A DNA stretch of 64,000 bases from Ralstonia soli (GCF_023955655.1 NZ_JAMXHT010000007.1:248001-312000); one strand, 5' to 3'; numbered from the stretch's first letter, positions 18,417 through 27,511 are shown. Notes: generated by a model from the letters alone, not told the origin. Program-made: numbers and translations.

Positions 18417-18800
18417 ATGCCCATCGAGCTGAACCACACCATCGTCTGGTGCCGCGACAAGCAGACATCCACCCGCTTTCTGCGCGACATCCTCGACCTG
18501 CCCGAGCCGATCCCGTTCGGCCAGATGCTGGTCGTGCCGCTGTCGAACGGCGTGTCGCTCGATTTCTTCGACAGTGACGAACCGATCGCCGCGCAGCACT
18601 ACGCGTTCCTCATCAGCGACACGGAGTTCGACCGCGCATTCGCACGCGTGCAGGCAAAAGGTTTGACGTACTGGGCGGACCCCGCCCGGCAACGCCCCGG
18701 ACAAACGTATACGCATAACGGCGGGCGCGGCTTCTACTTTGAGGATCCGGATGGGCACTTTCTGGAAGTCATGACGCGGCCGTATGACATGGGGCCGTAA
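18417..18800 (+). CDS. Glyoxalase/VOC superfamily protein
   Basis: The 127-residue protein shows paired beta-alpha-beta-beta-beta modules typical of the vicinal oxygen chelate fold. The first begins ELNHTIVWCRDKQTSTRF with a potential metal histidine, and the second ends GFYFEDPDGHFLEVMTRPY with the usual glutamate. Metal ligands suggest an enzyme such as a lyase or dioxygenase, but the reaction is unknown. GGGAG lies 6 bases before the ATG. It converges with the dihydrofolate-reductase-like gene and is separated from it by 20 bp. Confidence 0.85.
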   Translation: MPIELNHTIVWCRDKQTSTRFLRDILDLPEPIPFGQMLVVPLSNGVSLDFFDSDEPIAAQHYAFLISDTEFDRAFARVQAKGLTYWADPARQRPGQTYTHNGGRGFYFEDPDGHFLEVMTRPYDMGP

Positions 18801-18820
18801 GGCCGCATCAAGCCACTGTC

Positions 18821-19378
18821 CTACGTCCGCACCACCTCATACCGCATCTCCACAAACGTGTCCTTGTACGGCACGGCTGACGTCAGCTTCAGCGCCGGTT
18901 GCACGATCCGACGCGGCAGCAGCGGCAAGCCGGTACCCAGCGTGACGGGCATCACCTGCACGATCAGTTCATCCAGCAAACCCGCGTCGAGAAACTGGCC
19001 GGCAAGTTCGCCGCCGCCGACAATCCACACGTTGCGGCCGTTGGCTGCCGCGTGCATCTCCCAGTGCACGGGCACCACGTCGCCCCGTACAAAACGAATG
19101 TCTGCACCCTCCACCACCGGCAGCGTGCGCGAGGTGAAGACCCACGCAGGTTGTGTGTAAGGCCACGGTTGCGCCTGCCCGGTGCCTGGCTTGACCAACT
19201 CGCGCAGCAGCCACGCGTAGGTGGAGGCGCCCATCGCCAGTGCGCCTACGTCGCCAATGAAGGCGTCGTAGCTCGTGCCCTCGAGCGAGCCGAACTGCAT
19301 CAGCCAGTCAAGCGAATGATCGGTCGTGGCAATGAACCCGTCGAGGCTGGCGGCGGCGTAGTACTGCGTCTTCGGCAT
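18821..19378 (-). CDS. Dihydrofolate reductase family protein (RibD C-terminal domain-like)
   Basis: The 185-residue protein begins YYAAASLDGFIA and contains ALAMGASTYAWLL, NVWIVGGGELAGQFLDAGLLDEL and VMPVTLGTGLPLL. All are characteristic of the RibD C-terminal/DHFR-like fold common in stand-alone reductases such as YyaP. It likely uses NADPH, and the substrate is unknown. The ATG at 19378 has GAGAG upstream. An earlier in-frame ATG at 19393 lacks one. Confidence 0.87.
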   Translation of the reverse strand: MPKTQYYAAASLDGFIATTDHSLDWLMQFGSLEGTSYDAFIGDVGALAMGASTYAWLLRELVKPGTGQAQPWPYTQPAWVFTSRTLPVVEGADIRFVRGDVVPVHWEMHAAANGRNVWIVGGGELAGQFLDAGLLDELIVQVMPVTLGTGLPLLPRRIVQPALKLTSAVPYKDTFVEMRYEVVRT

Positions 19379-19664
19379 GGCATTCGCTCTCATTGGTGTT
19401 GAGGGCAAGATCCTACGCCGCGCGGATTGCCAACGCCTTGCGCACCTGCGTTGTGCTGTTAGGCCACCATCGCACCGATGTCCGCGCCACTGTTGGAATA
19501 ACCACCCGGCTTCGCGTCCTCACACAGACCGTCGATCACCGGCGACGGCAGCGCTCTTGGTAGAGGCGCCGTGCGGGGCTACTAGGTGGCATCAGGAGTC
19601 GTCGACATGAACGCGCGCGGCGGTCAACGCAATCGCTACATTCTAGAGCCGTCGCACGCCGTGT

Positions 19665-20006
19665 TCAGGTGCGGGGTGTCGGGGGATTGGGGCCGAGGTC
19701 GTCGACAGCGTGTCCGCCGGTTAACTGCAACGCCGCTTCGGCGGCATCCACCTGGGCGGGCTCGGCGTCGACCGTCAGCAGGAAGCGGCCGCCGATCACG
19801 ACGTTCTGGAACTTGCGCTCGTAGGTTTCGGCGTTTTCGCCATCGGGCTGGTGGTCGCCGCAGAGAAAGTTGCCGCACACGGCCCCTGCCTCGTCGGCCT
19901 GATGCGACAGCGCCACTCGCTCCAGCGTGAGGCCGGTATTGAGCACGGCCTGGCGGGCCGCCTCAGCGGCGGCGTGATCGGTGAAGATGCGGACGATGGT
20001 CGGCAT
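19665..20006 (-). CDS. Small hypothetical protein with a ferredoxin-like stress-protein pattern
   Basis: The 113-residue product starts MPTIVRIFTDHAAAEAARQAVL and later reads KFQNVVIGGRFLLTVDA. This alternation resembles small stress proteins of the YflT/17M type, in which a beta strand is followed by a helix that sorts paired residues. Two cysteines (CGNFLCGD) lie mid-protein. AGGAGAACCC before the ATG is a strong ribosome binding site, supporting translation. The family name is uncertain and I do not assign a function. The 286 bp upstream of the reductase-like gene show nothing further. Confidence 0.7.
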   Translation of the reverse strand: MPTIVRIFTDHAAAEAARQAVLNTGLTLERVALSHQADEAGAVCGNFLCGDHQPDGENAETYERKFQNVVIGGRFLLTVDAEPAQVDAAEAALQLTGGHAVDDLGPNPPTPRT

Positions 20007-20078
20007 GTGGGTTCTCCTGGCTGGGTGAACCCAAATCTGACGCATCGGCCGTGCCCGGCCACGCGTCTGGCGGGCGCC

Positions 20079-20429
20079 TCAGAACAACGCCATCTGCCGC
20101 ATCCCGAACCCGATCGCCTCTTCCACCCGCAGGCGCGCGTGCGTGAGCGACCCTTCGATGCCCGAGAGCGTGCCGGCCAGCCAGCGATACAGGAGCGGCG
20201 CCTCGCCGCGCGGGCTCAGGTGGATTTCACCGAGCTTCTTGCCACGCTTGTCGCGGTAATAGTGGGAGCGGTAGCCGCGTTCCCAATGCGTGATCGGACC
20301 GCGCCATCGGCGCGAGCGGCGGAGTTTGGTGGGGGACGTTTCAGTTGGCGATGCAGACGCCGGTTCCTCCCAGCCGAAAGCGGGTTTGGCGAACAGCGGC
20401 AAACCATCCAGATCGGGGTAGAAATCCAT
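20079..20429 (-). CDS. Hypothetical basic protein
   Basis: The 116-residue product begins MDFYPDLDGLPLFAKPAFGW and continues with a strongly basic middle rich in Arg and Lys around KLRRSRRWRGP and HYYRDKRGKKLGEIHLS. It ends with an amphipathic stretch. I do not recognise the family. The frame extends upstream without a stop but the extension looks non-coding, so the ATG at 20429 is preferred. The ribosome binding site is weak. It is divergent from the chorismate mutase gene. Confidence 0.55.
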   Translation of the reverse strand: MDFYPDLDGLPLFAKPAFGWEEPASASPTETSPTKLRRSRRWRGPITHWERGYRSHYYRDKRGKKLGEIHLSPRGEAPLLYRWLAGTLSGIEGSLTHARLRVEEAIGFGMRQMALF

Positions 20430-20646
20430 CGTCGTATGCTCAGCTAGCCGCGCCGCCGCAGGCTTTGCAGACAAATACGGCGCGTAGTCCGCATGATACC
20501 TGGGTTTGCGACAGACGGCACGTGCAAATGGCCTAACGGTGCGCACTAGCGCCCATCCGAACAGCGGCGCACGCGCCAGGCGAATTCCGCTTCGGTATGA
20601 TGGCCGCTCCCGCCTCCTGACACGCGGCATTCGACCGGTACCGAGC

Positions 20647-21225
20647 ATGACGAGCGCCTTTAACACGTTGATGACACCACGCCTGACCTGCGCATTGCTG
20701 CTGGCCGTCAGCTGCGCCGCCCCGGCGTACGCGCAGGACAACGCCTTTGCGCCGCTGCTCCGCCATCTGGCGGATCGCCTCGCTACCGCAGATCAGGTGG
20801 CCCTGAGCAAATGGGACAGCGGCAAATCGGTGTACGACCCCGAGCGGGAGGCCCAGGTCGTCACCAATGTCTCGGCACAGGCGTCCGTCTACGGCCTGGC
20901 GCCGGCCGACGTGGGCAACGTGTTCACCGACCAGATCGAGGCGAACAAGGAAGTGCAGTACGCCCTGCTCAATGACTGGCGGCGCGCCGGCGCTGCGCCC
21001 ACCGCCCCGCGGCAGAGCCTGCCGGATGTCATCCGGCCGAAGCTCGACGGGCTGCAGACATCCATCCTGCAAGCGCTGCGCGATGCTGCCCCGGCACGCG
21101 GGCAGGCGGATTGCCCGGTGCAGGTAGCGAACGCAATCGGCCGTGTCGCGCATGAAAAGTCGCTCGATACGCTGCACCGCATTGCGCTGGATCGGGCGAC
21201 GGCGCGGCTTTGCCAGACACGCTGA
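20647..21225 (+). CDS. Secreted (periplasmic) chorismate mutase, AroQ gamma class
   Basis: The 192-residue protein has a signal peptide (MTPRLTCALLLAVSCAAPAYA, about 9-29, or used from its own ATG at 20671). Its mature part is all-helical and matches exported AroQ mutases: LADRLATADQVALSKWDSGK, YDPEREAQVV and DQIEANKEVQYALL carry the basic and acidic active-site residues. It converts chorismate to prephenate. Exported forms are known from plant and animal pathogens and nematodes, where they may affect host shikimate-derived metabolites. The gene stands alone, not with aromatic biosynthesis genes. The start could be 20647 or 20671. Confidence 0.87.
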   Translation: MTSAFNTLMTPRLTCALLLAVSCAAPAYAQDNAFAPLLRHLADRLATADQVALSKWDSGKSVYDPEREAQVVTNVSAQASVYGLAPADVGNVFTDQIEANKEVQYALLNDWRRAGAAPTAPRQSLPDVIRPKLDGLQTSILQALRDAAPARGQADCPVQVANAIGRVAHEKSLDTLHRIALDRATARLCQTR

Positions 21226-21243
21226 ACCCTGCGCTGAGCCCAT

Positions 21244-21278
21244 GAAAAAACGGCGCGGCCCTCATCGGGCGCGCGCCG
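21244..21278 (-). terminator. Rho-independent terminator of the protease gene
   Basis: Read on the minus strand, a very GC-rich hairpin (arms within 21251-21278, loop at 21262-21265) is followed by six T residues (21245-21250). It lies downstream of the DegQ-type gene and close to the chorismate mutase stop, so it separates the two converging units. Confidence 0.8.
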
Positions 21279-21314
21279 CAACATACAGGCATCGAGAAAC
21301 AGGTTCAGCCAGCG

Positions 21315-22796
21315 TCAGCCCAAATCCACCGGCACGAAGATCTTCGTATCGTCGCGCTGCACCAGCAGGGCGACATGCTTGCCGGCGCGATCCACCAACG
21401 TGCGCAGTTCCTGCACCGATGACACCGGCGTGCCGTTGAGCGACAGGATCACGTCCCCCGGCTGGATGCCGACCTTGGCCGCTGGGCCGGCCACGTCCAG
21501 TACCACCAAGCCGCCGGGCAGACCGCTCTGGCGCTTTTCTTCCGGCTGCAGCGGACGCACGGCCAGGCCCAGACGGCCCTGGTCGGGCGCGGCCTTTGTA
21601 CTGGATGCCACCTTCGCATCCTTGGCCGCACCAATGGTGACCGTCAGCGTGGTCGGCTTGCCCTGGCGGATGATCTGCAGCGAAACGGTCGTCCCGGGCT
21701 TGATGTCGGCCACTTGCTCGGGCAGGTCACCCGAATGGTCGATGCGCGCACCGCCGATCTGCAGGATCACGTCGCCGGGCTGCAGGCCGGCCTTGGCGGC
21801 GGGGCCGTCGGATTCCACCGAGTTGACCAGCGCGCCCTCGGGCTTGGGCAGCTTGAAGGAATCGGCCAGCGACTGGTCGACCTCCTGCACCGCAATGCCC
21901 AGGCGGCCGCGCGTGACCTTGCCGGTGGACACGAGCTGCTGCTCCACCTTCATCGCCACGTCGATCGGCACGGCAAACGACAGGCCCTGGTAGCCGCCGG
22001 TCTGGCTGTAGATCTGCGAGTTGATGCCGATCACCTCGCCGCGCTGGTTGAACAGCGGGCCACCCGAGTTGCCCGGGTTCACGGCCACGTCGGTCTGGAT
22101 GAACGGCACGTACGTATCGTCCGGCAGCGAGCGCGACTTGGCGCTCACGATGCCCGCCGTGACAGTGTTCTCAAAGCCATACGGCGAGCCGATCGCCAGC
22201 ACCGGTTCGCCCACCTTGGTGTTGGCGGGGCTGCCGATCTGCACCACCGGCAGGTTCTTGGCCGAGATGCGCAGCACGGCCACATCGGATTGCTTGTCCA
22301 CGCCCAGCACCTTGGCCTTGAACTCGCGCCGGTCGGTCAGCTTGACGTTGACCTCCTGCGCACCGTCCACCACGTGGGCGTTGGTGAGGATCAATCCATC
22401 GGCCGAGACGATGAAGCCCGAGCCCAGCCCGCGCACGATCTGGTCGCCACGTTGCTGCGGCATCTGCGGCATGAAGCGCTTGAAGAATTCGGAGAACGGA
22501 TCATCTGGGCTCATGCCCGGCGGCAGGCCCTGCATGCTGGTGCGCTGGGCATGCGCGGTGGTGCTGATATTGACCACCGCCGGGCCGTAGCGCTCGACGA
22601 TGCCGGAGAAGTCCATTGGCGCGGCCACGGCAACCGGAGCGGCGCCCGGGGCAGGCGCTGTGGTTGCCGTGGCGGTTGCCACGGGAGCGGCCACCGCACG
22701 CGAAATCATGTCTTTCTGCAGATAGGCATAGCCGCCCGCAACGGCGACCACGGCGGCCAGGCCAGCCGCGCTACGAGCCAGGGTTTGGCGTGTCAT
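21315..22796 (-). CDS. Do-family serine endopeptidase (DegP/DegQ/MucD type)
   Basis: The 493-residue periplasmic protease-chaperone has an N-terminal signal or anchor helix (about 9-26) and an Ala/Pro/Thr linker. A trypsin-like domain follows with H141 (TNAHVV), D171 (SDVAVL) and S244 (GNSGGPL). Two PDZ domains come next (about 290-385 and 405-490, with AGLQPGDVILQIGG and VGIQPGDVILSLNG). It degrades misfolded envelope proteins. AGAGGA precedes the ATG. It sits 159 bp downstream of a QseC-like kinase on the same strand and may belong to that stress regulon, as DegP homologs often do. Confidence 0.95.
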   Translation of the reverse strand: MTRQTLARSAAGLAAVVAVAGGYAYLQKDMISRAVAAPVATATATTAPAPGAAPVAVAAPMDFSGIVERYGPAVVNISTTAHAQRTSMQGLPPGMSPDDPFSEFFKRFMPQMPQQRGDQIVRGLGSGFIVSADGLILTNAHVVDGAQEVNVKLTDRREFKAKVLGVDKQSDVAVLRISAKNLPVVQIGSPANTKVGEPVLAIGSPYGFENTVTAGIVSAKSRSLPDDTYVPFIQTDVAVNPGNSGGPLFNQRGEVIGINSQIYSQTGGYQGLSFAVPIDVAMKVEQQLVSTGKVTRGRLGIAVQEVDQSLADSFKLPKPEGALVNSVESDGPAAKAGLQPGDVILQIGGARIDHSGDLPEQVADIKPGTTVSLQIIRQGKPTTLTVTIGAAKDAKVASSTKAAPDQGRLGLAVRPLQPEEKRQSGLPGGLVVLDVAGPAAKVGIQPGDVILSLNGTPVSSVQELRTLVDRAGKHVALLVQRDDTKIFVPVDLG

Positions 22797-22955
22797 TGTC
22801 GTGTCCTCTCATGCTTGCTGCGAGGGCCACGGCTGGCGGGTTGCCTGTCGTGCCCATCGGTTGCAAGCATCGTAGGCACACAGACTTAAACGAGACTTAA
22901 GCGGGTCGGCGTCACATGCAAAAAGTGTGTGCAGCCGGTGTGCCGCTCGTGTCGG

Positions 22956-24272
22956 CTATGCGTCGGCCCTGAACGGGAAGCGCAGCACTACGCGCAGGCC
23001 GCCGCCCTCGCGTGCTTCCAGCGCCAGTGTCGCGTCATGCGCCTGCGCAATCTCACGCACGATGGCCAGGCCCAGGCCGCTGCCGCCGGTGGGCGCCTGC
23101 GCGGGGCGATAAAAGCGGTCAAGCACGCGCTCGCGTTCCTCGGCGGGGATGCCGGGGCCGTTGTCTTCCACCACAAGCTGCGCGCCGCCATCAGGCGCGT
23201 GACCGGTCGACACGTCGACACGCGCCCCACGTGGGCAGTATTTGAGTGCGTTGTCGACGAGGTTGACCAGCAGCACTCGCAGCGCATCGGCATTGCCGTT
23301 GACGGACGCCGGTTGCGACTCCATTGCGATCCCCAGGTCGATCCCCTTCTCCACGGCCGCCGGCGACAGCTCGGCAATCACGTCGGCCGCCACGGCATCG
23401 AGCGCGACCGGCGCACGCTGCGTGTCGGCCGCGCCCGGCTCCTGACGCGCAAGCGTGAGCAACTGACCGACGAGCCGGATCATGCGCTCCACACCGCGAT
23501 GCAGATCGGCATGCGCGGCGCGGCGTTCGTCTTCATCCTGCGCGCGGTCGGCCACCTGCAACTGCAGCTTGAGCGCGGCCAGCGGCGTTCGTAGCGCATG
23601 CGCAGCATCGGCGACGAACGCACGTTGATGCGCAAGCGCGGTGCCAAGGCGCGCGAGCAGATCGTTCAGCGCGTTGGTCAGCGGGCGAATCTCGTCGGGC
23701 AGCCCCTGCGTGGGCAACGGCGACAGCGCCGCCGCATCGCGCGCCTGCACCTGCCTGGCGACCGACCCCAGCGGCGCAAGCCCGCGCCCGACGGCCAGCC
23801 ACACGATCCACCCGAGCAGCGGCAGCAGGATCAGCAGCGGCGCCACGGTGCGCAGTGCCATGCGCGCGGCCACCTCGTGTCGCGCGCTGTACGGCTGCGC
23901 AATCTGCACCACGGCAGGCCCGAAGGCGACGCTGTACACGCGCCATGGCCCCTCCGGCGTCTTCGCATCAGAAAAACCCAGCTCGACCTGGTCCGGCAGA
24001 TCGGGCCGCGCATGCGAGAGGTAAAGGCTGCGGCCGGTGCCATCCCAGATGCGGATCACCACATCGTCGTCGCGCGCGATGCCGGCCAGCGCCGGCGGCG
24101 GCGGGTCGATCCACTGGCTCGGGAGCGCAGCCGCCACCTGCTGCATCTGGTAGTCGAACAGCGCGTTGGCTTCCTGGCGCGCCTGCGCGTAGATCAGGCC
24201 GGTGGCAATGACGATGCCCGCCAGCAGGCCGCCGGCCAGCCACCACAGCAGGGTTTTACGAATCGATTGCAT
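22956..24272 (-). CDS. Sensor histidine kinase, QseC/TctE-like
   Basis: The 438-residue inner-membrane kinase has two transmembrane helices (about 8-28 and 143-163) flanking a periplasmic sensor of about 110 residues. A HAMP-like linker and HisKA with H225 (FVADAAHALRTPL) follow. HATPase_c shows the N box (NLVDNALKYCP), G1 (VEDNGPGIP) and G2 (GGSGLGLAIV). All catalytic motifs are intact. It lies 3 bp downstream of the response regulator gene, so they form one operon and cognate pair. The signal is unknown; the downstream Do-type protease suggests envelope stress. Confidence 0.94.
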   Translation of the reverse strand: MQSIRKTLLWWLAGGLLAGIVIATGLIYAQARQEANALFDYQMQQVAAALPSQWIDPPPPALAGIARDDDVVIRIWDGTGRSLYLSHARPDLPDQVELGFSDAKTPEGPWRVYSVAFGPAVVQIAQPYSARHEVAARMALRTVAPLLILLPLLGWIVWLAVGRGLAPLGSVARQVQARDAAALSPLPTQGLPDEIRPLTNALNDLLARLGTALAHQRAFVADAAHALRTPLAALKLQLQVADRAQDEDERRAAHADLHRGVERMIRLVGQLLTLARQEPGAADTQRAPVALDAVAADVIAELSPAAVEKGIDLGIAMESQPASVNGNADALRVLLVNLVDNALKYCPRGARVDVSTGHAPDGGAQLVVEDNGPGIPAEERERVLDRFYRPAQAPTGGSGLGLAIVREIAQAHDATLALEAREGGGLRVVLRFPFRADA

Positions 24273-24275
24273 GGG

Positions 24276-25010
24276 CTATTGATGGTCTTCGCCGCCGGCA
24301 GGTTCCGCAGGCGATGCGGGCGTCTCTCGTGGAATCACATACCCCACGCCGCGAATGTTCTGGATGAAGTGACTGCCGAGCTTCTTGCGCAACGCGTGGA
24401 TGTAGACCTCCACGGTATTGCTGCCGACTTCTTCATCCCAGCCATAAAGGTTGTCCTGCAACTGCGCGATCGACCACACCTTGCCCGGCCGTGCGAGCAG
24501 CGCATGCAGCACCGCAAACTCGCGTCCCGACAGCTTGACCGGCAGCCCCGCGCGCAGCACCTCGCGCGTGACGGGGTTGAGCAGCACCTCGCCGTGGCGC
24601 ATCAGTGGATCGGCGCGGCCGCCTTGCCGACGCAGCAAGGCATGCATGCGCGCAGCCAGTTCCTGCAGGTCGAACGGTTTGACGAGGTAGTCATCCGCAC
24701 CGGCATTGAGACCAGCCACGCGGTCGGCCACCGCATCGCGCGCGGTCAGGATCAGGATGGGAATGGCGATGCCGCGCTGGCGCACTTCACGCACCACCTC
24801 CAGCCCGTCGCGCTTGGGCAGACCGAGGTCGAGCAGCATGAGGTCGAACATGGTGGTGCCGGGTTCGGCACTGCTCGCGCTAGGCGCCGTGACCGCCTGC
24901 ACGGCGGCCTCGCCATCGCGCACCCAATCGATGGCAAAGCCGTCGTGGCGCAAGCCCTTGCGCACGCTGTCGCCGATCATGTCGTCGTCTTCTACGAGGA
25001 GCACCCGCAT
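24276..25010 (-). CDS. OmpR-family response regulator, QseB/TctD-like
   Basis: The 244-residue protein has a receiver with the EDDD acidic cluster (7-10), phospho-acceptor D61, T89 in ILTA and K111 in YLVKPF, and an OmpR-type winged HTH from about 145 to the end (SGREFAVLHALLARPGKV, EVYIHALRKKLG). The receiver contains an insert of about ten residues (SASSAEPG) between helix 2 and strand 3, longer than usual. The start at 25010 is the family start, and upstream in-frame sequence is arginine-rich non-coding. It is divergent from hexR and leads the operon with the kinase. Confidence 0.94.
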   Translation of the reverse strand: MRVLLVEDDDMIGDSVRKGLRHDGFAIDWVRDGEAAVQAVTAPSASSAEPGTTMFDLMLLDLGLPKRDGLEVVREVRQRGIAIPILILTARDAVADRVAGLNAGADDYLVKPFDLQELAARMHALLRRQGGRADPLMRHGEVLLNPVTREVLRAGLPVKLSGREFAVLHALLARPGKVWSIAQLQDNLYGWDEEVGSNTVEVYIHALRKKLGSHFIQNIRGVGYVIPRETPASPAEPAGGEDHQ

Positions 25011-25132
25011 GACAAAGAAGAAAAGGAGCCGGGGAAAGGCCCATTGTAGAACTGCCGCCCACCGCACTGGCGGTTGCGCATGGCCCGGCTTGCCTTTATC
25101 GTGACGCGATCCCCCATTGGAACCCGCGCGCA

Positions 25133-25981
25133 ATGAGCGCCCAGCACGCACCCTCCCAGACGCCTGCCGAACCGCCGACCGACTTGCGCGAGCGCATCCG
25201 CGCGGCACGCCCGACGCTGTCTCCGGCCGAGCGCCAGGTGGCCGATTGGGTGCTGCGCCAGCCCGGTACCGTGCTGAGCCTGCCGGTGGCGGCCATCGCA
25301 CGCGAAGCCGGCGTCAGCCAGCCGACGGTGATCCGGTTCTGCCGATCGATGGGCTGCCATGGCCTGTCGGATTTCAAGTTGCGGCTGGCACAGGGCAACG
25401 TGGTACCGGAAGCGGTGCGTGGTGCCAGCGCGACTCGTGTGGCAACACCGTCCGGCACGCGCGTGCTGCAGAACACCATCGACGCGCTCACAGCGCTGCA
25501 AGATCGCTTCGACCCGCTCACGCTCGATGCGGCTGTCGCACTGGTGGACGCGGCGCACCGCATCGACCTGTACGGCTTCGGCAGCTCCGGCGTAGTGGCG
25601 GCCGACGCGCAGATGAAGTTCTTCCGCTACGGTATTCCCGCGAATGCGTACAGCGACCCGTACCTCGTGTCGATGTCGTTGAATGTGTTGCAGGCGGGGG
25701 ACGTGGTAATCGCCATTTCCAAATCGGGCGAGCTGCCCGAACTCCAGACGGCGGTGGAACGCGTGCGCGAACTCGGCGTGCACGTGATTGCCGTGACGGC
25801 GCCCGGCAGCCCGCTGGCCGCACTTGCCGACGTGGTGTTGCCTGCCGGCGTGGACGATGCCGTGGCCGACCGCTCGATGGTGGCGCGACTGCTGCATCTG
25901 GCATTGCTCGATGCGCTGGTGCTGGAGGTGGCGCTGCGCAAGGGCAGCACCACCCTGCCGAACCATCAGTTGCCCGAATAG
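25133..25981 (+). CDS. hexR: HexR-type (RpiR family) transcriptional regulator
   Basis: The 282-residue protein has an RpiR helix-turn-helix (about 20-95, with LSPAERQVADWVL and AREAGVSQPTVIRFCRSMGC) and a SIS sugar-phosphate domain (about 125-265, with DLYGFGSSGVVAADAQMKF and ISKSGELPELQTAV). HexR senses 2-keto-3-deoxy-6-phosphogluconate and represses Entner-Doudoroff genes. Its neighbours are exactly those genes: glk, pgl, zwf and edd. In Burkholderia this domain is fused to glucokinase, whereas here it is separate. Its 3' end overlaps the converging CzcE-like gene by 16 bp. Confidence 0.9.
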   Translation: MSAQHAPSQTPAEPPTDLRERIRAARPTLSPAERQVADWVLRQPGTVLSLPVAAIAREAGVSQPTVIRFCRSMGCHGLSDFKLRLAQGNVVPEAVRGASATRVATPSGTRVLQNTIDALTALQDRFDPLTLDAAVALVDAAHRIDLYGFGSSGVVAADAQMKFFRYGIPANAYSDPYLVSMSLNVLQAGDVVIAISKSGELPELQTAVERVRELGVHVIAVTAPGSPLAALADVVLPAGVDDAVADRSMVARLLHLALLDALVLEVALRKGSTTLPNHQLPE

Positions 25982-26340
25982 ACCGGGCTGCGCTCGATCA
26001 GCACATACACGCGGCTGTCTGCCCACATGGCTGGCAGCAGTTCATTGATCGCCACCGACGTGCTGTCACCGCGGGGCGTGAAATTCCATGCAGCGATGCG
26101 CGTGCCGCTGCGAAATGCCACGGTCTCGCCCGATGTCACGCGCACCACGCTCTGGCCGCGCAGCTCGATCGTGCGGCCCGCCGCCTTGGCATCGGCCGGT
26201 GTGCCGAACAAGTGAGCATAGGCGCCTTGTGCAGTCGCTTCCTGCACCGTCATCTGGGTCACAGCCTGCGCCGGAACCGCGACAAGAAGGCCCGCGAGCG
26301 AAACAGCCGCAGGTACGACGTAGGAAGAAAAGAAGGTCAT
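25966..26340 (-). CDS. CzcE-family periplasmic protein
   Basis: The 124-residue protein has a signal peptide cut near VPAQA (about 26). A small beta-sandwich follows with the CzcE-like run AYAHLFGTPADAKAAGRTI, VVRVTSGETVAFRSG and WNFTP, ending in RVYVLIERSPVYSG. CzcE of Cupriavidus metallidurans binds copper in the periplasm, but the histidines that bind metal there are not evident here apart from H43. Function is therefore uncertain. GGAG precedes the ATG. It lies between hexR and glk on the minus strand and overlaps the 3' end of hexR. Confidence 0.75.
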   Translation of the reverse strand: MTFFSSYVVPAAVSLAGLLVAVPAQAVTQMTVQEATAQGAYAHLFGTPADAKAAGRTIELRGQSVVRVTSGETVAFRSGTRIAAWNFTPRGDSTSVAINELLPAMWADSRVYVLIERSPVYSGN

Positions 26341-26443
26341 CGCAGACTCCGTCTTGGGTAAAGAACGGAATCAGCGTAAGCGGCAGCCTCCAACGAGAAC
26401 GTGGCGCACAGATGACAAATCCATCATCCATGCCACCACGGCC

Positions 26444-27511
26444 TCAATGCCCCTGCGCCACCGCGTGGTCCATGGCCGCACACAGCCCGATCAGCCCGGG
26501 GTACGGCGAGTGGATGACATACACCGGCATCGCCGCCACATAGGCCGAGAAACGGCCCTTGTCTTCAAAGCGCCGCCGGAAAGGTGAATTCGCAAATGCC
26601 GGCCCCAGGCGCGGCACGATGCCGCCACCGATGTACACCCCACCGCGCGCACCGAGTGTGACTGCCAGGTTGGCCGCGATGGTGCCCAGGAACGCGCAGA
26701 ACATATCGACGGCATAGCGGCAACGCGCGTGGTCTCCGGCGGTGTCCTCCATCTCGCCGAGGGCGATGGCGGTGATGTCGGCGGCGCGACGCAAGGTGGG
26801 GCCCTGCTGCCAGAGTTCGAAGCATGCACCCAGCGCCTCGTAGATCAACTCCAGCCCCATGCCCGAGATCAACCGCTCGCCCGACACGTGGCCGAAGCGT
26901 TCATGCGCATAGCGCCAGATGACGACCTCCTCGTCATTCATCGGCGGAAAAGCCACATGGCCACCCTCACCTGCCACGGCGATGAACCGGCCATCCGGCG
27001 TCGGCAGCAATGACGCCACGCCCAGGCCGGTTCCGGCGCCCAGCAGCGCGCGCGGCGCATCCGCCAGGCTCGCCCCGCCGCCTACCTGCTCCAGTTCTTC
27101 CGCCGGCAGATACGGCAGCGCATGCGCCAGCGCGGCAAAGTCATTGAGCACGACGAAGGTGTCGAACCCCATCGCCCGCCGCATCGCCTCAGTGGAGAAC
27201 GCCCAGTCGCGGTTGGTCATGCGAATCTCGTCGCCCAGCACAGGGTTGGCGATGCCGATGGCTGCGTGCCGTACATCGGCAGCCGCAATCTCGGGCGGCA
27301 GCGACGCGAGATACGCGCGCATGGCCATTTCGAGCGAGGGGTAGTCATCGCCGGCCAGCACGCCGATGTGGGCCAGGCGCATGGGCGCCATCTCGAGCGC
27401 AAAGCGCACGTTGGTGCCACCCACGTCGGCCACCAGGCGCGGGTAGGCCTGCGTGTGGGCCAATCGGTCGGCCGCGGTGCCCGCGCTCACCTCATGCAGT
27501 CCAATAGACAT
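26444..27511 (-). CDS. glk: Glucokinase
   Basis: The 355-residue bacterial glucokinase phosphorylates glucose to glucose 6-phosphate with ATP. It has the phosphate-1 motif LVADVGGTNVRFAL, the catalytic VLNDFAALAHALP, the ATP motif ALLGAGTGLGVA, the sugar motif GEGGH and the second phosphate loop around GVYIGGGIVPRLG. The ATG at 27511 has GGGAGG 8 bases upstream and lies 20 bp inside the end of pgl, indicating coupling in the zwf-pgl-glk operon. It supplies the first step of the Entner-Doudoroff route encoded here. Confidence 0.95.
   Translation of the reverse strand: MSIGLHEVSAGTAADRLAHTQAYPRLVADVGGTNVRFALEMAPMRLAHIGVLAGDDYPSLEMAMRAYLASLPPEIAAADVRHAAIGIANPVLGDEIRMTNRDWAFSTEAMRRAMGFDTFVVLNDFAALAHALPYLPAEELEQVGGGASLADAPRALLGAGTGLGVASLLPTPDGRFIAVAGEGGHVAFPPMNDEEVVIWRYAHERFGHVSGERLISGMGLELIYEALGACFELWQQGPTLRRAADITAIALGEMEDTAGDHARCRYAVDMFCAFLGTIAANLAVTLGARGGVYIGGGIVPRLGPAFANSPFRRRFEDKGRFSAYVAAMPVYVIHSPYPGLIGLCAAMDHAVAQGH

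Noticed and set aside
27496..27511. Possible fusion of pgl and glk
   Set aside because: The frames differ and each gene has its own start and strong ribosome binding site. They overlap by 20 bp but encode separate enzymes.
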